DNA of 64,000 nt from Oscarella lobularis (taxonomy: Eukaryota; Porifera; Homoscleromorpha; Homosclerophorida; Oscarellidae). The notes under the pieces were generated by a model that saw only the letters and a program-made list of their open reading frames with translations, ran no database searches and was not told the origin of the DNA. The stretch lies in NCBI RefSeq assembly GCF_947507565.1, contig NC_089192.1:1054001-1118000 (forward strand), in the 5' to 3' direction. Positions 34,320 through 45,015 of this stretch are shown piece after piece. Positions within the stretch are counted from its first letter, which is position 1, and every line of letters starts with the position of its first letter. The position numbers and the translations under genes were made by a program.

Positions 34320-34900
34320 TGCGTGGCTTCTAATTGTGCCAGTGACGTCAGACACGATCTGTGGGCTTCTGCGAGATCAAACATGGAGTTGAGTCTCCGC
34401 GATGAAGTCATCTAAATGACATTCCGCTTGAGTACTGGACGAAATGCGGGCCAGCGACGCTCTCAACTTCGAATCCGTCTCCCAGAGCGTGCACGCGGCC
34501 ATGCAAACGCTTTTCGCGTTATATATGTCTCCTGTCGCTCTTCGAGTTAGCGGATCTCGAGTTAGCGGATCTCGAACGTCCTTTATTGCTGCTCCGAGTC
34601 TTGTACGGCAATCCGTATCCCGGACCTCCTCCAAACTTGCGTTAGAGTGCTTTGGTTTTGGACAGAAGGGGTCCCGAATGGTCATGCAGGGCCCTGCCGG
34701 CCCTGCCATGGTTTGTACGTGCTCGCGTTGACCATAAGGCGCGCTGGGGATGGTTTCGTCAACGCCGTCAACTGGCCTGACAAGAGCTTTTAATTTTCGA
34801 GACCTTACCGAACGCTCTTTGCAATGCGAAGCCATTGATCAACGTGCAGCGTTAGCTGCAGAATTAAGCCCAAGTAACGAGCTACTAAAACAGAGCGCAC
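34320..34900. repeat. Repeat block upstream of protease copy 1, including a TEP1 exon-1-like copy
   Basis: GGCTTCTAATTGTGCCAGTG with CGTCAGACACGATC and GGAGTTGAGTCT (34328-34400) recurs at 36905-37005, so this block flanks protease copy 1 on both sides. At 34735-34900 lies a decayed copy of the TEP1 first-exon module whose minus-strand frame starts MASHCKERSV. The 152-codon minus ORF through it (34377-34835) matches no known domain and is probably fortuitous. Confidence 0.65.
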
Positions 34901-34907
34901 GAGAAAG

Positions 34908-35333
34908 AAAAAAAACTTGGCAGTTTGCCCCTGGCTGGTCCATGATGTAATAGCTATAAGCCCTACTGTGAGATGATACATGCTAAATTTGCAGCTAAAT
35001 TAGACCATAAAAGGTCATTTTAGCATCTGATTTTCTGAAAAGGGCGAAGTACCTAGAAATTTGTAATTTGATTAGACAATCAGCAGAGGGCATCTGTCCA
35101 TTATAAGCAAGAAGGCAGTCAAAAAATGCGTTTTCATCAAACGGCTTCATAATCGGTCGCTCTATCTGTGTGCTCTTTTGTGCCATCATCAAGCTTAGCA
35201 TTCGCTGGCCGAGATTTAGCGCATGTCCCAAAAGGCACGCCTCCCAGCTCCGCATCCCTGGGAAATGCTAATTGGCTGTGGGGTAAACACCGACAGTCAT
35301 AACAAAACTGGCGCATTTTTGAGACGACGAGTC
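34908..35333 (+). promoter_or_regulatory. Upstream region of protease copy 1, duplicated at copy 2
   Basis: Nearly identical to 39895-40274, including AACTTGGCAGTTTGC, ACTGTGAGATGATACA and the fold-back TAAATTAGACCATAAAAGGTC. The duplication includes the promoter, so both intact copies could share regulation. Confidence 0.6.
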
Positions 35334-36671
35334 ATGCACGTCGTTCAACATTTGCTCAGCGTCGTCACTCTGTTACTCATAACAATCTGCACAGGTGCGG
35401 CACGAGACAATCCCCACCGAAAGTCGGCTTATCTGCAGTCCATTGCTAAACGAGTCAATAGCGACGCTGAATCGACGTGGCATGCGTCCAAGACCCTTGC
35501 CGGCATCGAATCTCAAAACGCAGATCTTCTACGCCAAGAACGCGACGCCCCAGCTTCCGTAGACTGGAGCACCAGCGGGCTCCTTCGCCCCGTTGACGAC
35601 CAAGGCACCTGCGGATCGTGCTGGGCATTCGCTTCAGCGCACGCCTTCGACGACTATCGTTCGCTTCAAGCCAAAGCACAGCAAACTGCGACGTCCGTTC
35701 ATCGAATTACCGCCTGTTGCGAGTATTCAGGCTGCAACGGCTGTGACGGCGGTCAACCAGGGAGCGGTTTTGTTTTTCTAAAGGAAGAAGGAACGGTGCC
35801 TCATGCGTGCGAACGGTACGACATACGAACCTTACTTCTAAACCCGACATGCCCTAGATTCTGTGACGACGGATCAACCGAGATCACGCCTGCGCTCAGG
35901 TCACAGTACAAATTGAGTGACTTCAGTTCCGTAAATCCACTCACAGTAGCAAAGATGAAAGAAGCGCTGGCATTGGGCCCACTTGTGGCTGTCTTAATCG
36001 TGTACTCTGACTTCATGACCTACTCGAAAGGCATCTATCGTTACAAGAGAGGTAATTGCGAAGGCGGTCATCTTATTGAGGTAGTTGGCTATGGCAGCGA
36101 AGATGGCGAGGACTATTGGATATGTAAGAACAGCTGGGGAATTCGCTGGGGCGAAAAGGGCTTTTTCAGAATCGCCGCAGGAGTTGAGAAAGAACACGGA
36201 ATAGAGCAAATCGCCCTTGCTCCGTTCCCCATTGCAGGTAGCACGACTTCCTTTCAAGAATCCTCTGGCTTTCTTCTTGGCGTTAATGAGCACAGAGAAA
36301 CTGACGATGCAATAGTACTTGAAGCAGCCAACTTTGGAGCATATGAACTCAATCCATTTTGCCCAGGAAAAGACATCGATCGTACAGTAATTCGTAATCT
36401 GACCCTTATCAAGGTGAACAGAGCATCCCGTAAGATCGTAAGCGGAGTGCAGATTACTTTAACCGCTACTTACCAAGAACAAGGATGTCCTGTGCAGACG
36501 AACTATGAGTTGGTCGTTGTTATGAGTACTGAAGGCGAGTACAGTCTTCTTCGGTCACGGTTTGTACCGTCCGAGAATTCAGCAGCTTCTCGTTGCAATG
36601 TGAATTGGTTGATGACTTTGCTTCTTCTGTTTGGAGTTGCAGAAATTCTTTGGAATGGCGGTGGTGACTGA
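35334..36671 (+). CDS. Cathepsin-B-like protease fused to a C-terminal cystatin domain, copy 1
   Basis: Intronless, 445 codons from the ATG at 35334, preferred over the in-frame 35223 ATG because it opens a signal peptide (MHVVQHLLSVVTLLLITICTG). A cathepsin-B-type propeptide (SAYLQSIAKRVNSDAESTWH) is followed by a papain-fold domain: Gln90 and Cys96 in DQGTCGSCWAF, ACCEYSGCNGCDGG, His246 in GGHLIEVVGYG, and Asn266 in KNSWG, so the catalytic set is complete. From about residue 313 comes a cystatin-like domain with EAANFGAYELN and KIVSGVQITLTATY, matching the QxVxG region. A hydrophobic tail (NWLMTLLLLFGVAEILW) suggests membrane or GPI anchoring. Inhibitor and protease in one chain implies self-restraint (inference). 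Absence of introns among intron-rich genes suggests a retrocopy origin. Confidence 0.9.
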   Translation: MHVVQHLLSVVTLLLITICTGAARDNPHRKSAYLQSIAKRVNSDAESTWHASKTLAGIESQNADLLRQERDAPASVDWSTSGLLRPVDDQGTCGSCWAFASAHAFDDYRSLQAKAQQTATSVHRITACCEYSGCNGCDGGQPGSGFVFLKEEGTVPHACERYDIRTLLLNPTCPRFCDDGSTEITPALRSQYKLSDFSSVNPLTVAKMKEALALGPLVAVLIVYSDFMTYSKGIYRYKRGNCEGGHLIEVVGYGSEDGEDYWICKNSWGIRWGEKGFFRIAAGVEKEHGIEQIALAPFPIAGSTTSFQESSGFLLGVNEHRETDDAIVLEAANFGAYELNPFCPGKDIDRTVIRNLTLIKVNRASRKIVSGVQITLTATYQEQGCPVQTNYELVVVMSTEGEYSLLRSRFVPSENSAASRCNVNWLMTLLLLFGVAEILWNGGGD

Positions 36672-37058
36672 TGGGTGCACAAGCCTTGAACCTGATAGAA
36701 ATTGCTGCTGTTTTGGTGATGTTTTGCTGCTGTTGTGTTGCTTAGTTTGATCTATGGTTTGAGTGTCACGGTAAATGTGCTGTTTTGTTTGTCTTTTTCT
36801 TCTGAGAATTGGTGGATGGCTCCGGCATTATATTTCAAGCAGCTGTCCCAGATATCTCATCGTGCATTGATTGAATGCTTCTCGAACAGCCTCACCCTAG
36901 AGTAGGCTTCTAATTGTGCCAGTGGCGTCAGACACGATCCGTGTGTTTTTAAGGCTTCTTCCATTTCTGCGAAATCAAACAGGGTCATTGGAGTTGAGTC
37001 TGTCAACAGAGCACGACCCAACTGCATGATTCAACCATGATTCAGAGTACATGTACTG
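36672..37058. other. Spacer after protease copy 1
   Basis: 3' flank of copy 1 plus the second occurrence of the 34328-34400 repeat (36905-37005). No gene. Confidence 0.5.
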
Positions 37059-37655
37059 AGTCGGCTATGGTAGTCAAAACGGCGAGGATTATTGGATATG
37101 TAAGATATGTAAGAACAGCTGGGGAAGCCAGTGGGGCGAAAACGGCTTTTCCAGAATCGCCGCAGGAGTCGAGAAAGAACACGGCATAGAGCGAATCGCT
37201 CTTGCTCCGTTCTCCAGGTGGCACGACTCACTCTCAAGAGTCCTCCGGATTTCTTCTCGGGGTTAATGAGCACAGCGACACGGATGATGATGCCACAGTA
37301 CTCGAAGCAGCCAACTTTGGAGCGTACGAACTCAATCCGTTGTCCGGGAAAAGACGGCGACCGAATAATAGGACCCTAATCAAAGCGAACAAAGCATCTC
37401 GTAAGATTGTCAGTGGAGCGCAGATCAAACTGACGGCTTCGTATCAAGAACAAGGGTGTCTTGAGCAGAAGAGCTACGAGTTCGTCGTCGTCATGAATAC
37501 CTATGGCGAGTGTACAGTCTTATTCAGTCAAGGTACGTACCGCCAGAGAATGTGGAAGGCACTTCAGCAGGTTCTCGTCACACTGCGAATTGGCTGTTGA
37601 TTCTGCTACTTCTGCTTGGAGTCGCGATTCTTTATAGCGGCGGTTGCGACTGACG
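37059..37655 (+). pseudogene. 5'-truncated, frameshifted protease-cystatin pseudogene
   Basis: Homology starts inside the protease domain at the VGYG region ([13 protein letters not shown]) and runs to the hydrophobic tail. A 9-bp duplication (ATATGTAAG) disturbs the active-site Asn segment, a 5-bp deletion near 37215 shifts the frame before the cystatin part, and there are further indels near 37345. The cystatin half remains readable in the shifted frame (SRKIVSGAQIKLTASY). Signal peptide, propeptide and catalytic Cys are absent. Confidence 0.88.
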
Positions 37656-39261
37656 GGTGAAGACTCGAGCATCAGACAGAAAGTGCTGCTGTTGTTGCAT
37701 AGGTGTCATAGTAAATGATGCGCTGCTGCTTCTGCTCCTTCTGCTCCTGCTCTAGTCTACTGCTTTTTTTGTCTTGTCTTTCTTCTCTGCCACTGCAATT
37801 ACAAAAATAACGTTGGCAGTCTGACAATAGATACGTCTATAACGAAACGCTCACCAAACCTTTTTCTGGCGAGAAGAGGGTGCCGGGGTTTTTTGCCGGT
37901 TGGCCCGGAACGTGTTTTTTCCCGAACGCTCTTTGCCATGCAGCTAACGCTGCAGTGACAGCTAGCCAGAGGAAGAAAGAGTTACACAAGAAACGGTAAC
38001 GCACGCTAACATATAAAAGGTGCGCACAAAACATCGCAAAAAACAGAAGGACAGCACTTCAAATAACTTGTCATCAGCCGGCATGCAATTTTCTCAGTTG
38101 GTTTGCTTTGAACTGAGCTTGAATTTGATTTATCCGAATTCGGTTCCTGATAATGGTTTCGCGGCTTTTACGGAACTACACAAATTTATCTCCGTGACGG
38201 TGTGCGTGTGTGTGCGTGAAATTGCTGCATTTGAATTCGCCCTTGCCCAATTCTAACACTGCCACAGTCACAGAAGACGTAGTAGTCGTACCTGCACAAG
38301 CTTCCCTATGCTAAAACTGTTGCTGTAGGAAAGAGCTGCCACAAGAAGGTGATCTGTCGCATACCGAATCTTTCCCCGCGCTCGCGCAATATACTCCCCG
38401 GTTAATTCTCTCTCCTATAATCACCTTCAAGTTCTGTCGATTGCGGTTCATCGACAACGGGTTAAAATTCGGTCATTTCCTACTGCAGTGTTTTCAAGTA
38501 TCGCAACATTCCAATCTCGGGGATTGGACGGTATACGCTTAATTTGATAAACGCTGATTGGCGAGCCGCTCTTGCTCATTAGCGTAGTGGGACACCGTTA
38601 TATACGGGTGTTCTTGAGAGGGTACTTGTTCATCGCGCATCTTTCCTGTCCTTCTTTTGGCCCGGCGCTTTGTCGTCTTGAAGAATTCTGCTTTTGACGA
38701 GAACATTTCAGGTAAGATCGCATCATTGACTAATCTCGACTCGAGATAATCCGACTCAGTGGCGTGTCGTTTCAATTTCTACAAACCGTAGTGTCGACTA
38801 GACCGAGCTTATTATGCACCTCGCTTTCAACACGCTCGGGTTAGCTACCGCGCGTACAGTAGGTACATAGGACGGTTCATTTCGCGATTCATTGGGCTTC
38901 TAGTTAGCGGTTCACAGCTCTCCCACAAAATATAATTAATTAATTAATACACGGAAGAGGCCTTTTGAGGTACATAAGTGGCCAGGGAAAGTCAGCGAGA
39001 AAATAAAAACCGCGAAATTCTAAAATCACGAAATCCGCGAAAATTGTCACCCGCACCTAAATGGTATTGGCCATTGCTCGCGCGGAAAAACGAGACTACC
39101 AGTATCTGCATCATGATCGGGTTTGGGGCACCCGGACGTTTCCCCATTTACGTCAGATCTATATAGCGTACAGTTTGATGTCATTAATTTAATTTACTGC
39201 TGTCTATTGAAAGATTAATTTCAGTCTTTTAATTTATTTAGGAGCCTGAAAAAGAAATAAA
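37656..39261. other. Intergenic, with a TEP1 exon-1-like copy at about 37830-38000
   Basis: The module copy follows the pseudogene by about 170 bp. The rest contains a 78-codon minus-strand ORF at 38539-38775 (Lys/Arg-rich, no recognised domain) and GTGTGCGTGTGTGTGCG near 38200. No gene is assigned. Confidence 0.45.
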
Positions 39262-39483
39262 ATGAAAGCCGTTTTCTTTACCTTAATTACCTTTTCTCTG
39301 CTCTCGTCTGGAAGGTTGCAGTGTCTGCCTGATGGAGCTCCGTGCTGTGAAGGACCGACGCCATGTCGTGGAAATCCTCCACCCTGCTCGCTATGCTGCG
39401 TCACTCGACCTGCATATCTGTGTTACGCATCAATACCTCCTCTTTGTTTCTGTGGGCCAAAAAAGTTGCGTACAGATTTTTGA
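39262..39483 (+). CDS. Small secreted cysteine-rich peptide
   Basis: 73 codons starting MKAVFFTLITFSLLSSGRLQC, a good signal peptide with likely cleavage near residue 17-20. The mature part of about 55 residues has ten Cys, with CC pairs at CCEG and SLCCVT, Pro-rich spacing and a short basic tail ending in TDF. The layout fits secreted disulfide-rich defence or venom-like peptides, but I cannot name a family. It is unspliced as drawn and lies between two protease copies. Lack of a match and short length keep confidence moderate. Confidence 0.55.
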   Translation: MKAVFFTLITFSLLSSGRLQCLPDGAPCCEGPTPCRGNPPPCSLCCVTRPAYLCYASIPPLCFCGPKKLRTDF

Positions 39484-40274
39484 TCTTGTTGCACCGGTGT
39501 TCTCTGACTGCTGCTGTTAGTTTTAATACAATCGCTAATCAACCTGCAACAGCATGAATGCGTACTTTCAAGTTCTAGCCCACTGCAACTCGACAGTCTT
39601 CAGTCTTATTGGGTTACCTTCGTTTTGTCAACTGCCTCAGAAAATAGAAGGCTTGGTTGCAGAAGCAGTTTCTGTCAAGATTACTCGCCCGGCGTAGCAT
39701 TATCATCAAGGCAGAGACCGCAGAGTGTTAATAAGCGCAATGGCAAAACGGCACTGTTTACAACGACTATAGTCCGTCACTGTTGTTGCCATCAATGATG
39801 CTTGCGCTGAAAGAAGATGGCAGGCATTTCTGCTCGTCGTTTTCCATGATTTCGTACGTGCCGTCAGCGCAGCCTTGAAAAGCAAAAGAGAGAAAAAACT
39901 TGGCAGTTTGCACCAGGCTGGTCCATATAATAGCTAATCACTACTGTGAGATGATACAGGCTAAATTTGCAGCTAAATTAGACCATAAAAGGTCATTTTA
40001 GCATCTGATTTTCTGAAAAGGGCAAAGTACTAGAAATTTGTAATTTGATTAGACAATCAGAGGGCACCTGTCCATTATAAGCAAGAAGGCAGTCAAAAAT
40101 GCACTTTTATCAAACGGCTTCATAATCGGTCGTTCTATCTGTGTGCTCTTTTGTGCCAGCTTAGCATTCGCTGGCCGAGATTTTAGCGCATGTCCCAAAA
40201 AGGCACGCCTCCATCCTCCCTGGATGTGGGGTAAACACCGACACAGTCATAACAAAACTGACGACGATCGAGTC
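39484..40274. other. Spacer and duplicated upstream region of protease copy 2
   Basis: 39895-40274 repeats 34908-35333. The remainder shows no gene. Confidence 0.5.
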
Positions 40275-41618
40275 ATGCACGTCGTTCAACATTTGCTCAG
40301 CGTCGTCACTCTGTTACTCATAACAACCTGCACAGGTGCGGCACGAGACAATCCCCACCGAAAGTCTGCTTATCTGCAGTCCATTGCTAAACAAGTCAAT
40401 AGCGACGCTGAATCGACGTGGCATGCGTCCAAGACGCTCGCCGGGATTGAATATCAAAACGCAGATCTTCTACGCCAAGAACGCGACGCAGCTTCGGTAT
40501 TAGACTGGAGAACCGGCGGACTTCTTCGTTCCGTCGACAATCAAGGCACCTGCGGATCGTGCTGGGCATTCGCTTCGACGCACGCCTTCGACGATTACCG
40601 TTCGCTTCAAGCCAAAACAAAGCAAACGGCGACGTCCGTTCATCGGGTTACGGCCTGTTGCAAGTATTCAGGCTGCAACGGCTGCAGCGGCGGTCAATCG
40701 GAAAGCGGTTTTCGTTTTCTACACAGAGAAGGAACGGTTCCTGATGCGTGCGAACGATACAGCTCGGACGAGTTGTGCTTGCTCCGAAATCCGCGGTGTC
40801 CGATGTTCTGCGCCGACGGATCAACCAAGATCACGCCCGCTTTCACGTCGCGGTACAAATTGAGGGAGTACAGTCGCATCACGCCACTGAAGATGAAAGA
40901 AGCGCTGGCTTTGGGCCCACTTGTGGCTGTCATGAACGTCTACATGGACTTTTATTGCTACAAGGGGGGCATCTATCAGTACAGCAAAGGTGAGCGCAAA
41001 GGCCGTCATCTTATTGAGGTAGTTGGCTACGGCAGTCAAAACGGCAAGGACTACTGGATATGCAAGAACAGCTGGGGAAGTCAGTGGGGTGAAAAGGGCT
41101 TTTTTAGAATCGCTGTAGGAGTCGAGAAAGAATACGGCATCGAGCAAATCGTTCTTGCCCCGTTCTCCATTGCCGGTGGCACGACTCCCTCTCAAGAGTC
41201 TTCTGGATTTCTTCTCGGCGTTAACGAGCACAGTGAAACGGACGATCCCACTGTACGCGAAGCAGCCGAATTTGGAGCGTACGAACTCAATCCGTTTTGT
41301 CCCGGAAAAGACACCGATCCTACAGTAGTTCGCAATATGACCCTGATCAAAGTGAACAGAGCATCCCGTAAGGTCGTCAGTGGAGTGCAGATCACGTTGA
41401 CGGCCACTTACCAAGAACCGGAATGTCCCGAGCAGACGAGCTACGAATTCGTTGTTGTCATGAATACTGATGGCAATTACAGTCTTATTGAGTCGAGGTA
41501 CGTACCGTCTGAAAATGTGGAAGACACTTCAGCCGGTTCTCGTCACACCGAGAATTGGCTGTTGATTCTGCTTCTGTTTGGAGTTGTGAAGATTCTTTGC
41601 AGCGCCGGTGGAGACTGA
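40275..41618 (+). CDS. Cathepsin-B-like protease fused to a C-terminal cystatin domain, copy 2
   Basis: Intronless paralogue of the 35334 gene, 447 codons. The ATG at 40275 gives MHVVQHLLSVVTLLLITTCTG; the open frame upstream lacks an ATG. DQGTCGSCWAF is replaced by NQGTCGSCWAF with the catalytic Cys kept; the His lies in KGRHLIEVVGYG (GRH instead of GGH) and the Asn in KNSWGSQWG. The cystatin part keeps EAAEFGAYELN and KVVSGVQITLTATY. The tail ENWLLILLLFGVVKILC is hydrophobic. It differs from copy 1 throughout the region before the catalytic His (SSDELCLLRNPRCPMFC versus DIRTLLLNPTCPRFC), consistent with substrate-pocket divergence. Confidence 0.9.
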   Translation: MHVVQHLLSVVTLLLITTCTGAARDNPHRKSAYLQSIAKQVNSDAESTWHASKTLAGIEYQNADLLRQERDAASVLDWRTGGLLRSVDNQGTCGSCWAFASTHAFDDYRSLQAKTKQTATSVHRVTACCKYSGCNGCSGGQSESGFRFLHREGTVPDACERYSSDELCLLRNPRCPMFCADGSTKITPAFTSRYKLREYSRITPLKMKEALALGPLVAVMNVYMDFYCYKGGIYQYSKGERKGRHLIEVVGYGSQNGKDYWICKNSWGSQWGEKGFFRIAVGVEKEYGIEQIVLAPFSIAGGTTPSQESSGFLLGVNEHSETDDPTVREAAEFGAYELNPFCPGKDTDPTVVRNMTLIKVNRASRKVVSGVQITLTATYQEPECPEQTSYEFVVVMNTDGNYSLIESRYVPSENVEDTSAGSRHTENWLLILLLFGVVKILCSAGGD

Positions 41619-42103
41619 TGGATGCACCAGGAAGCCTCGAACTTTAGATAGAAATTGTTGCTGTTGTTGCTTAGGCATTGTAGTAAATGCGCTGTTGCTG
41701 CTTTGATCTTCTGCTACAGCCTTTCTTTTCAGTGTCTTATCTTCTTCATCTGCCAATTTGTATGACAAAAATTATGTTCATCAGAGATTAGACAGTAATC
41801 ATCATTCCATCACGAAACGTTAAACCATCTACGGCTAAACGCTCACCAGACCCGAAGAGGCGTGCCGGGGCTGGCTTTGACGGTTGGCTCGATACGAGTT
41901 TACTCCCGAGACTTATCGAATACTAGCTCTTTGGGGTGCAAAGCCATTGATCAGCAACGGGAACTGCGTGAGGACTATAAGCAGCAATAACGAACGTCTA
42001 AGATCCGCTAACACGACCGAGTCAGTTCTTACTTCTGTCCTGGAGCTGGAGCCCCAGCTGGACCAAACTTTTTGTTTTTGTTTTCGTGAGGTCCCGGATA
42101 AAA
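41619..42103. other. Spacer with the fourth TEP1 exon-1-like module; beta-mannosidase promoter
   Basis: 41810-42010 resembles 30830-31080 (AAACGCTCACC, GAGGCGTGCCGGGG, GCAAAGCCATTGATCAGC). It lies between protease copy 2 and the beta-mannosidase start, so it may overlap that promoter. Confidence 0.55.
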
Positions 42104-44885
42104 ATGCTGTGCTGGTGTTCTGTGCTCGTTTCTAGTCTTCTTCTTCTCGTTCCCGTGCAAGGTTTTGCCTTTCGAGAACTTGATCTTGGAAGTGCTACGT
42201 GGAAAATATCAAATTCGAACGGTAGCATCACTCTATCGAACGGCACCGTACCAGGCTACGTAACACTGGACCTGCATCGAGCGGGTCTCGTTGCTGATCC
42301 GTACTACCGCTTTAGTCCGGCAAATCAGAGCTGGATTGGTCTGGAAACGTGGTCGTACGAGCGCGACTTCATCCTATCAGACGACTTCATCCAAAATTCA
42401 ATAAAAATTCTTCTGGTCGCTGAAGGAATAGATACAGTGGCAAATATCTCTCTAAACGACGGGAAATTTCGAGCATCTGTCGAAAACATGCATCGAAGAT
42501 ACTATTTTGACGTCACCAATGCAGTTCATCCCGGAAGTAACACACTCCTTGTCGTCATCGCTTCAGCAGTAAAAATTGCAAACGAACGAGCGGAATCTTA
42601 TCCCTACACTCTCCCGGGATCTCACGTACTCGATATGTCGTCTATGCAGAGTGGCACCAAGGGCGTGCCGAATCACAGCTTCGTACGTAAGATGGCTACG
42701 CACTTTTACTGGGACGGAGGACCCGCATCGTATCCGTCCGGCATATGGCGTCCCATTATGCTATGGGGTACGGCACGTCCGATCTTACACGACATCGTTG
42801 TGCAGATGAAGTCCAAGTCGACGTTTGTATTTGCGGTGAATGTGACCGTTTATTACAGCAGTCCTGCGCCATTTGAAGGATTCCTAAATTTGACTTTGGC
42901 GAATACTACGTGGTCAGTTCCTCTATCGATTAAAAGTTCGACTCTGATTGATGGCAGTGCTTCGACTTACGTCACTGTGACTCTCCCAGCTACAAGCCTA
43001 TCGCTGTGGTTTCCCAATTCGCACCGTCGAACGTCGCACGCTCCGACGCTCCATCCCCTAAACGTTTCGTTGCACGACCACTCCAATGCCTTGGTGACGA
43101 ATAAAACGATCATGGTCGGGTTTCGCGACATTTACATTGACGAACGTTCCCTGGACGACGGTAAGGCGTTTGCTTTCGTTGTCAACGGGAGGCCCATATT
43201 TGCCAAAGGGGCAAATTGGATGCCAGCTGACGAATTTCTCACTCGTTCGACAGATGACGACTATGCTAAAATCCTCCAAAGTGCCGCTGACGTCGGTATG
43301 AATATGATACGAATAAACGGTCACGGAATCTATCTACCGAATTCATTCTATGACCTGACTGATCGTCTCGGAATAATGATATGGCACGACTTTGCCTTTT
43401 CGCATTCTCCTTATCCGACGAATAGCGAATTTCTCGACGAAGTTCGTCTCGAAGTTTTGGACAACGTTCGTCGACTGTCCCATCATCCGTCCATCGTACT
43501 TTGGTGCGGTAACAACGAAATCGAAACCGGTCTAACGTGGAGTCAGGAGATTACGTCAAATCCTAATTTGTTTGCTTCGGATTATGCCGAGCTCTTTCTC
43601 GACGTCATCCACTCAGCGCTGAGGGAAGTCGATCAAACTGTTCTCTACAGATCGAGCTCTCCGACGAACTTTGTCTATAGAGAATATCCTTACCAGCAAT
43701 TTTGGGGCGACGCTCAAAGCCAGTCCTACGGTGATAATCATCACTACAACTACGATTCTGTGTGCACAGACGTCACTGTGTATCCGCAGCCTCGATTTCA
43801 ATCTGAATTCGGTCACATCAGCTTTTCGTCTCTGTATACTCTCTCGACTGTTGCCCTTCCGTCTGATTTGAGTTCTAACTCTACTTTTCTAGAATATAGA
43901 ATGTATCATCCTAACGGTAATGAACAGGTTACGAAGCAAATAGGCAATTTCTTTCGAACGCCAAAAGACTTTGATTCGTTTGTTTACCTATCGCAAGCAA
44001 CCCAAGCACTTTGCATTCAATCGCAAGTGGATCATTATCGAAGATTTTTCAACGAAATGCGCACTGCAGGATCTCTGTACTGGCAGCTAAACGACATATG
44101 GCAAGTAAGTGTTGTTTCTAAGTAGAAATCTAATAGAATTTTTTTATATAAAAATCTAGGGCCTTACGTGGTCGTCTCTGGAGTACTGCGATCACACGAA
44201 ATTTGGAAATTGCCGCTGGAAACTTCTTCATTACTATGCGAAGAAGTTTTATGAGCCCTATCGTGTAAGTGCTTTTCAAAACAAAAGCAGTCCAGGGTAC
44301 GTGTTCGTTCATTTTCTTACCGATTACGTTGGGGAGGCAAACGTGACGGTGTCATCTGAATTTCGAGCGTGGAAAAACGGTGCCGTGCTGAAAACGGTGA
44401 ATAAAACGGATATCCCTATCAGGGAAGCAGTGACTTCGTTGTGGAATTTTAGCACAAAAGCCATTGTGGATGAAACGAAAGTGAACTCTCTGAACGATAT
44501 TTTTATAACATTTAGATTTGACGTCACAGAAAAAGACGCCGGGGCTCGGTCAGGTGACGAACACGTGTTTTTAACGCCGTTAAAAGACGTCGACTTACAG
44601 GATTCAGGAATTCAGATATTGTCTGTTACCGAAATTTCGTTGCCAGCCGAATTTCACAGTAATCGCGTAGATTCTGTGATGGCTGCAGCGAGGATTAGCT
44701 TACAGGCAGAAGCTGTTGCTCCTTTTACGTTTTTAGAAACGTCCATAGCGGGCTATTTTTCTGAAAATGGATTTCTATTATTACCGGACGTTGCCCTCGA
44801 GGTAGACTTCTACGGATGGCAATCATTTGCTGCTTCCGATCTGAAGAAGTCGCTAAGAGTTCGTTCCGTCTTTGACACATACTGA
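42104..44885 (+). CDS. MANBA: Lysosomal beta-mannosidase (GH2)
   Basis: Removes the beta-linked mannose from N-glycan fragments in the lysosome. ATG at 42104 gives a signal peptide (MLCWCSVLVSSLLLLVPVQG). A GH2 sugar-binding jelly-roll, Ig-like domain and TIM barrel follow. The acid/base Glu is residue 472 in LWCGNNEIE and the nucleophile Glu is residue 568 in FQSEFGHISF. A single intron (about 44107-44159) interrupts the conserved DIWQ-GLTWSSLEY junction; exon 2 continues WKLLHYYAKKFYEPY and ends at 44885. Several N-glycosylation sequons (NGS, NGT, NQS, NTT) are present. Only one intron in about 2.7 kb is unusual for this window. It is tail-to-tail with the EGF gene, 130 bp apart. Confidence 0.94.
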
Positions 44886-45015
44886 TAAAAGTTTTCTTTT
44901 TTTGCTAGTTTTCGTTTTTTTTATGCTGTGAGTTCTGCTGGTCACATACGCTAGATGGCGTTTTCCAGGAGCGTTTGCTTTCGTTGTCAACGCTCGCCAA
45001 GTTCAGAAAAGGCCA

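Noticed and set aside
34377-34835. 152-codon minus-strand ORF as a TEP1-like gene
   Set aside because: Only the first dozen codons resemble TEP1 exon 1; the rest is a repeat-derived frame with no domain and no partner exons.
38539-38775. 78-codon Lys/Arg-rich minus ORF as a gene
   Set aside because: No domain, no flanking exons and no repeat support; left unannotated.
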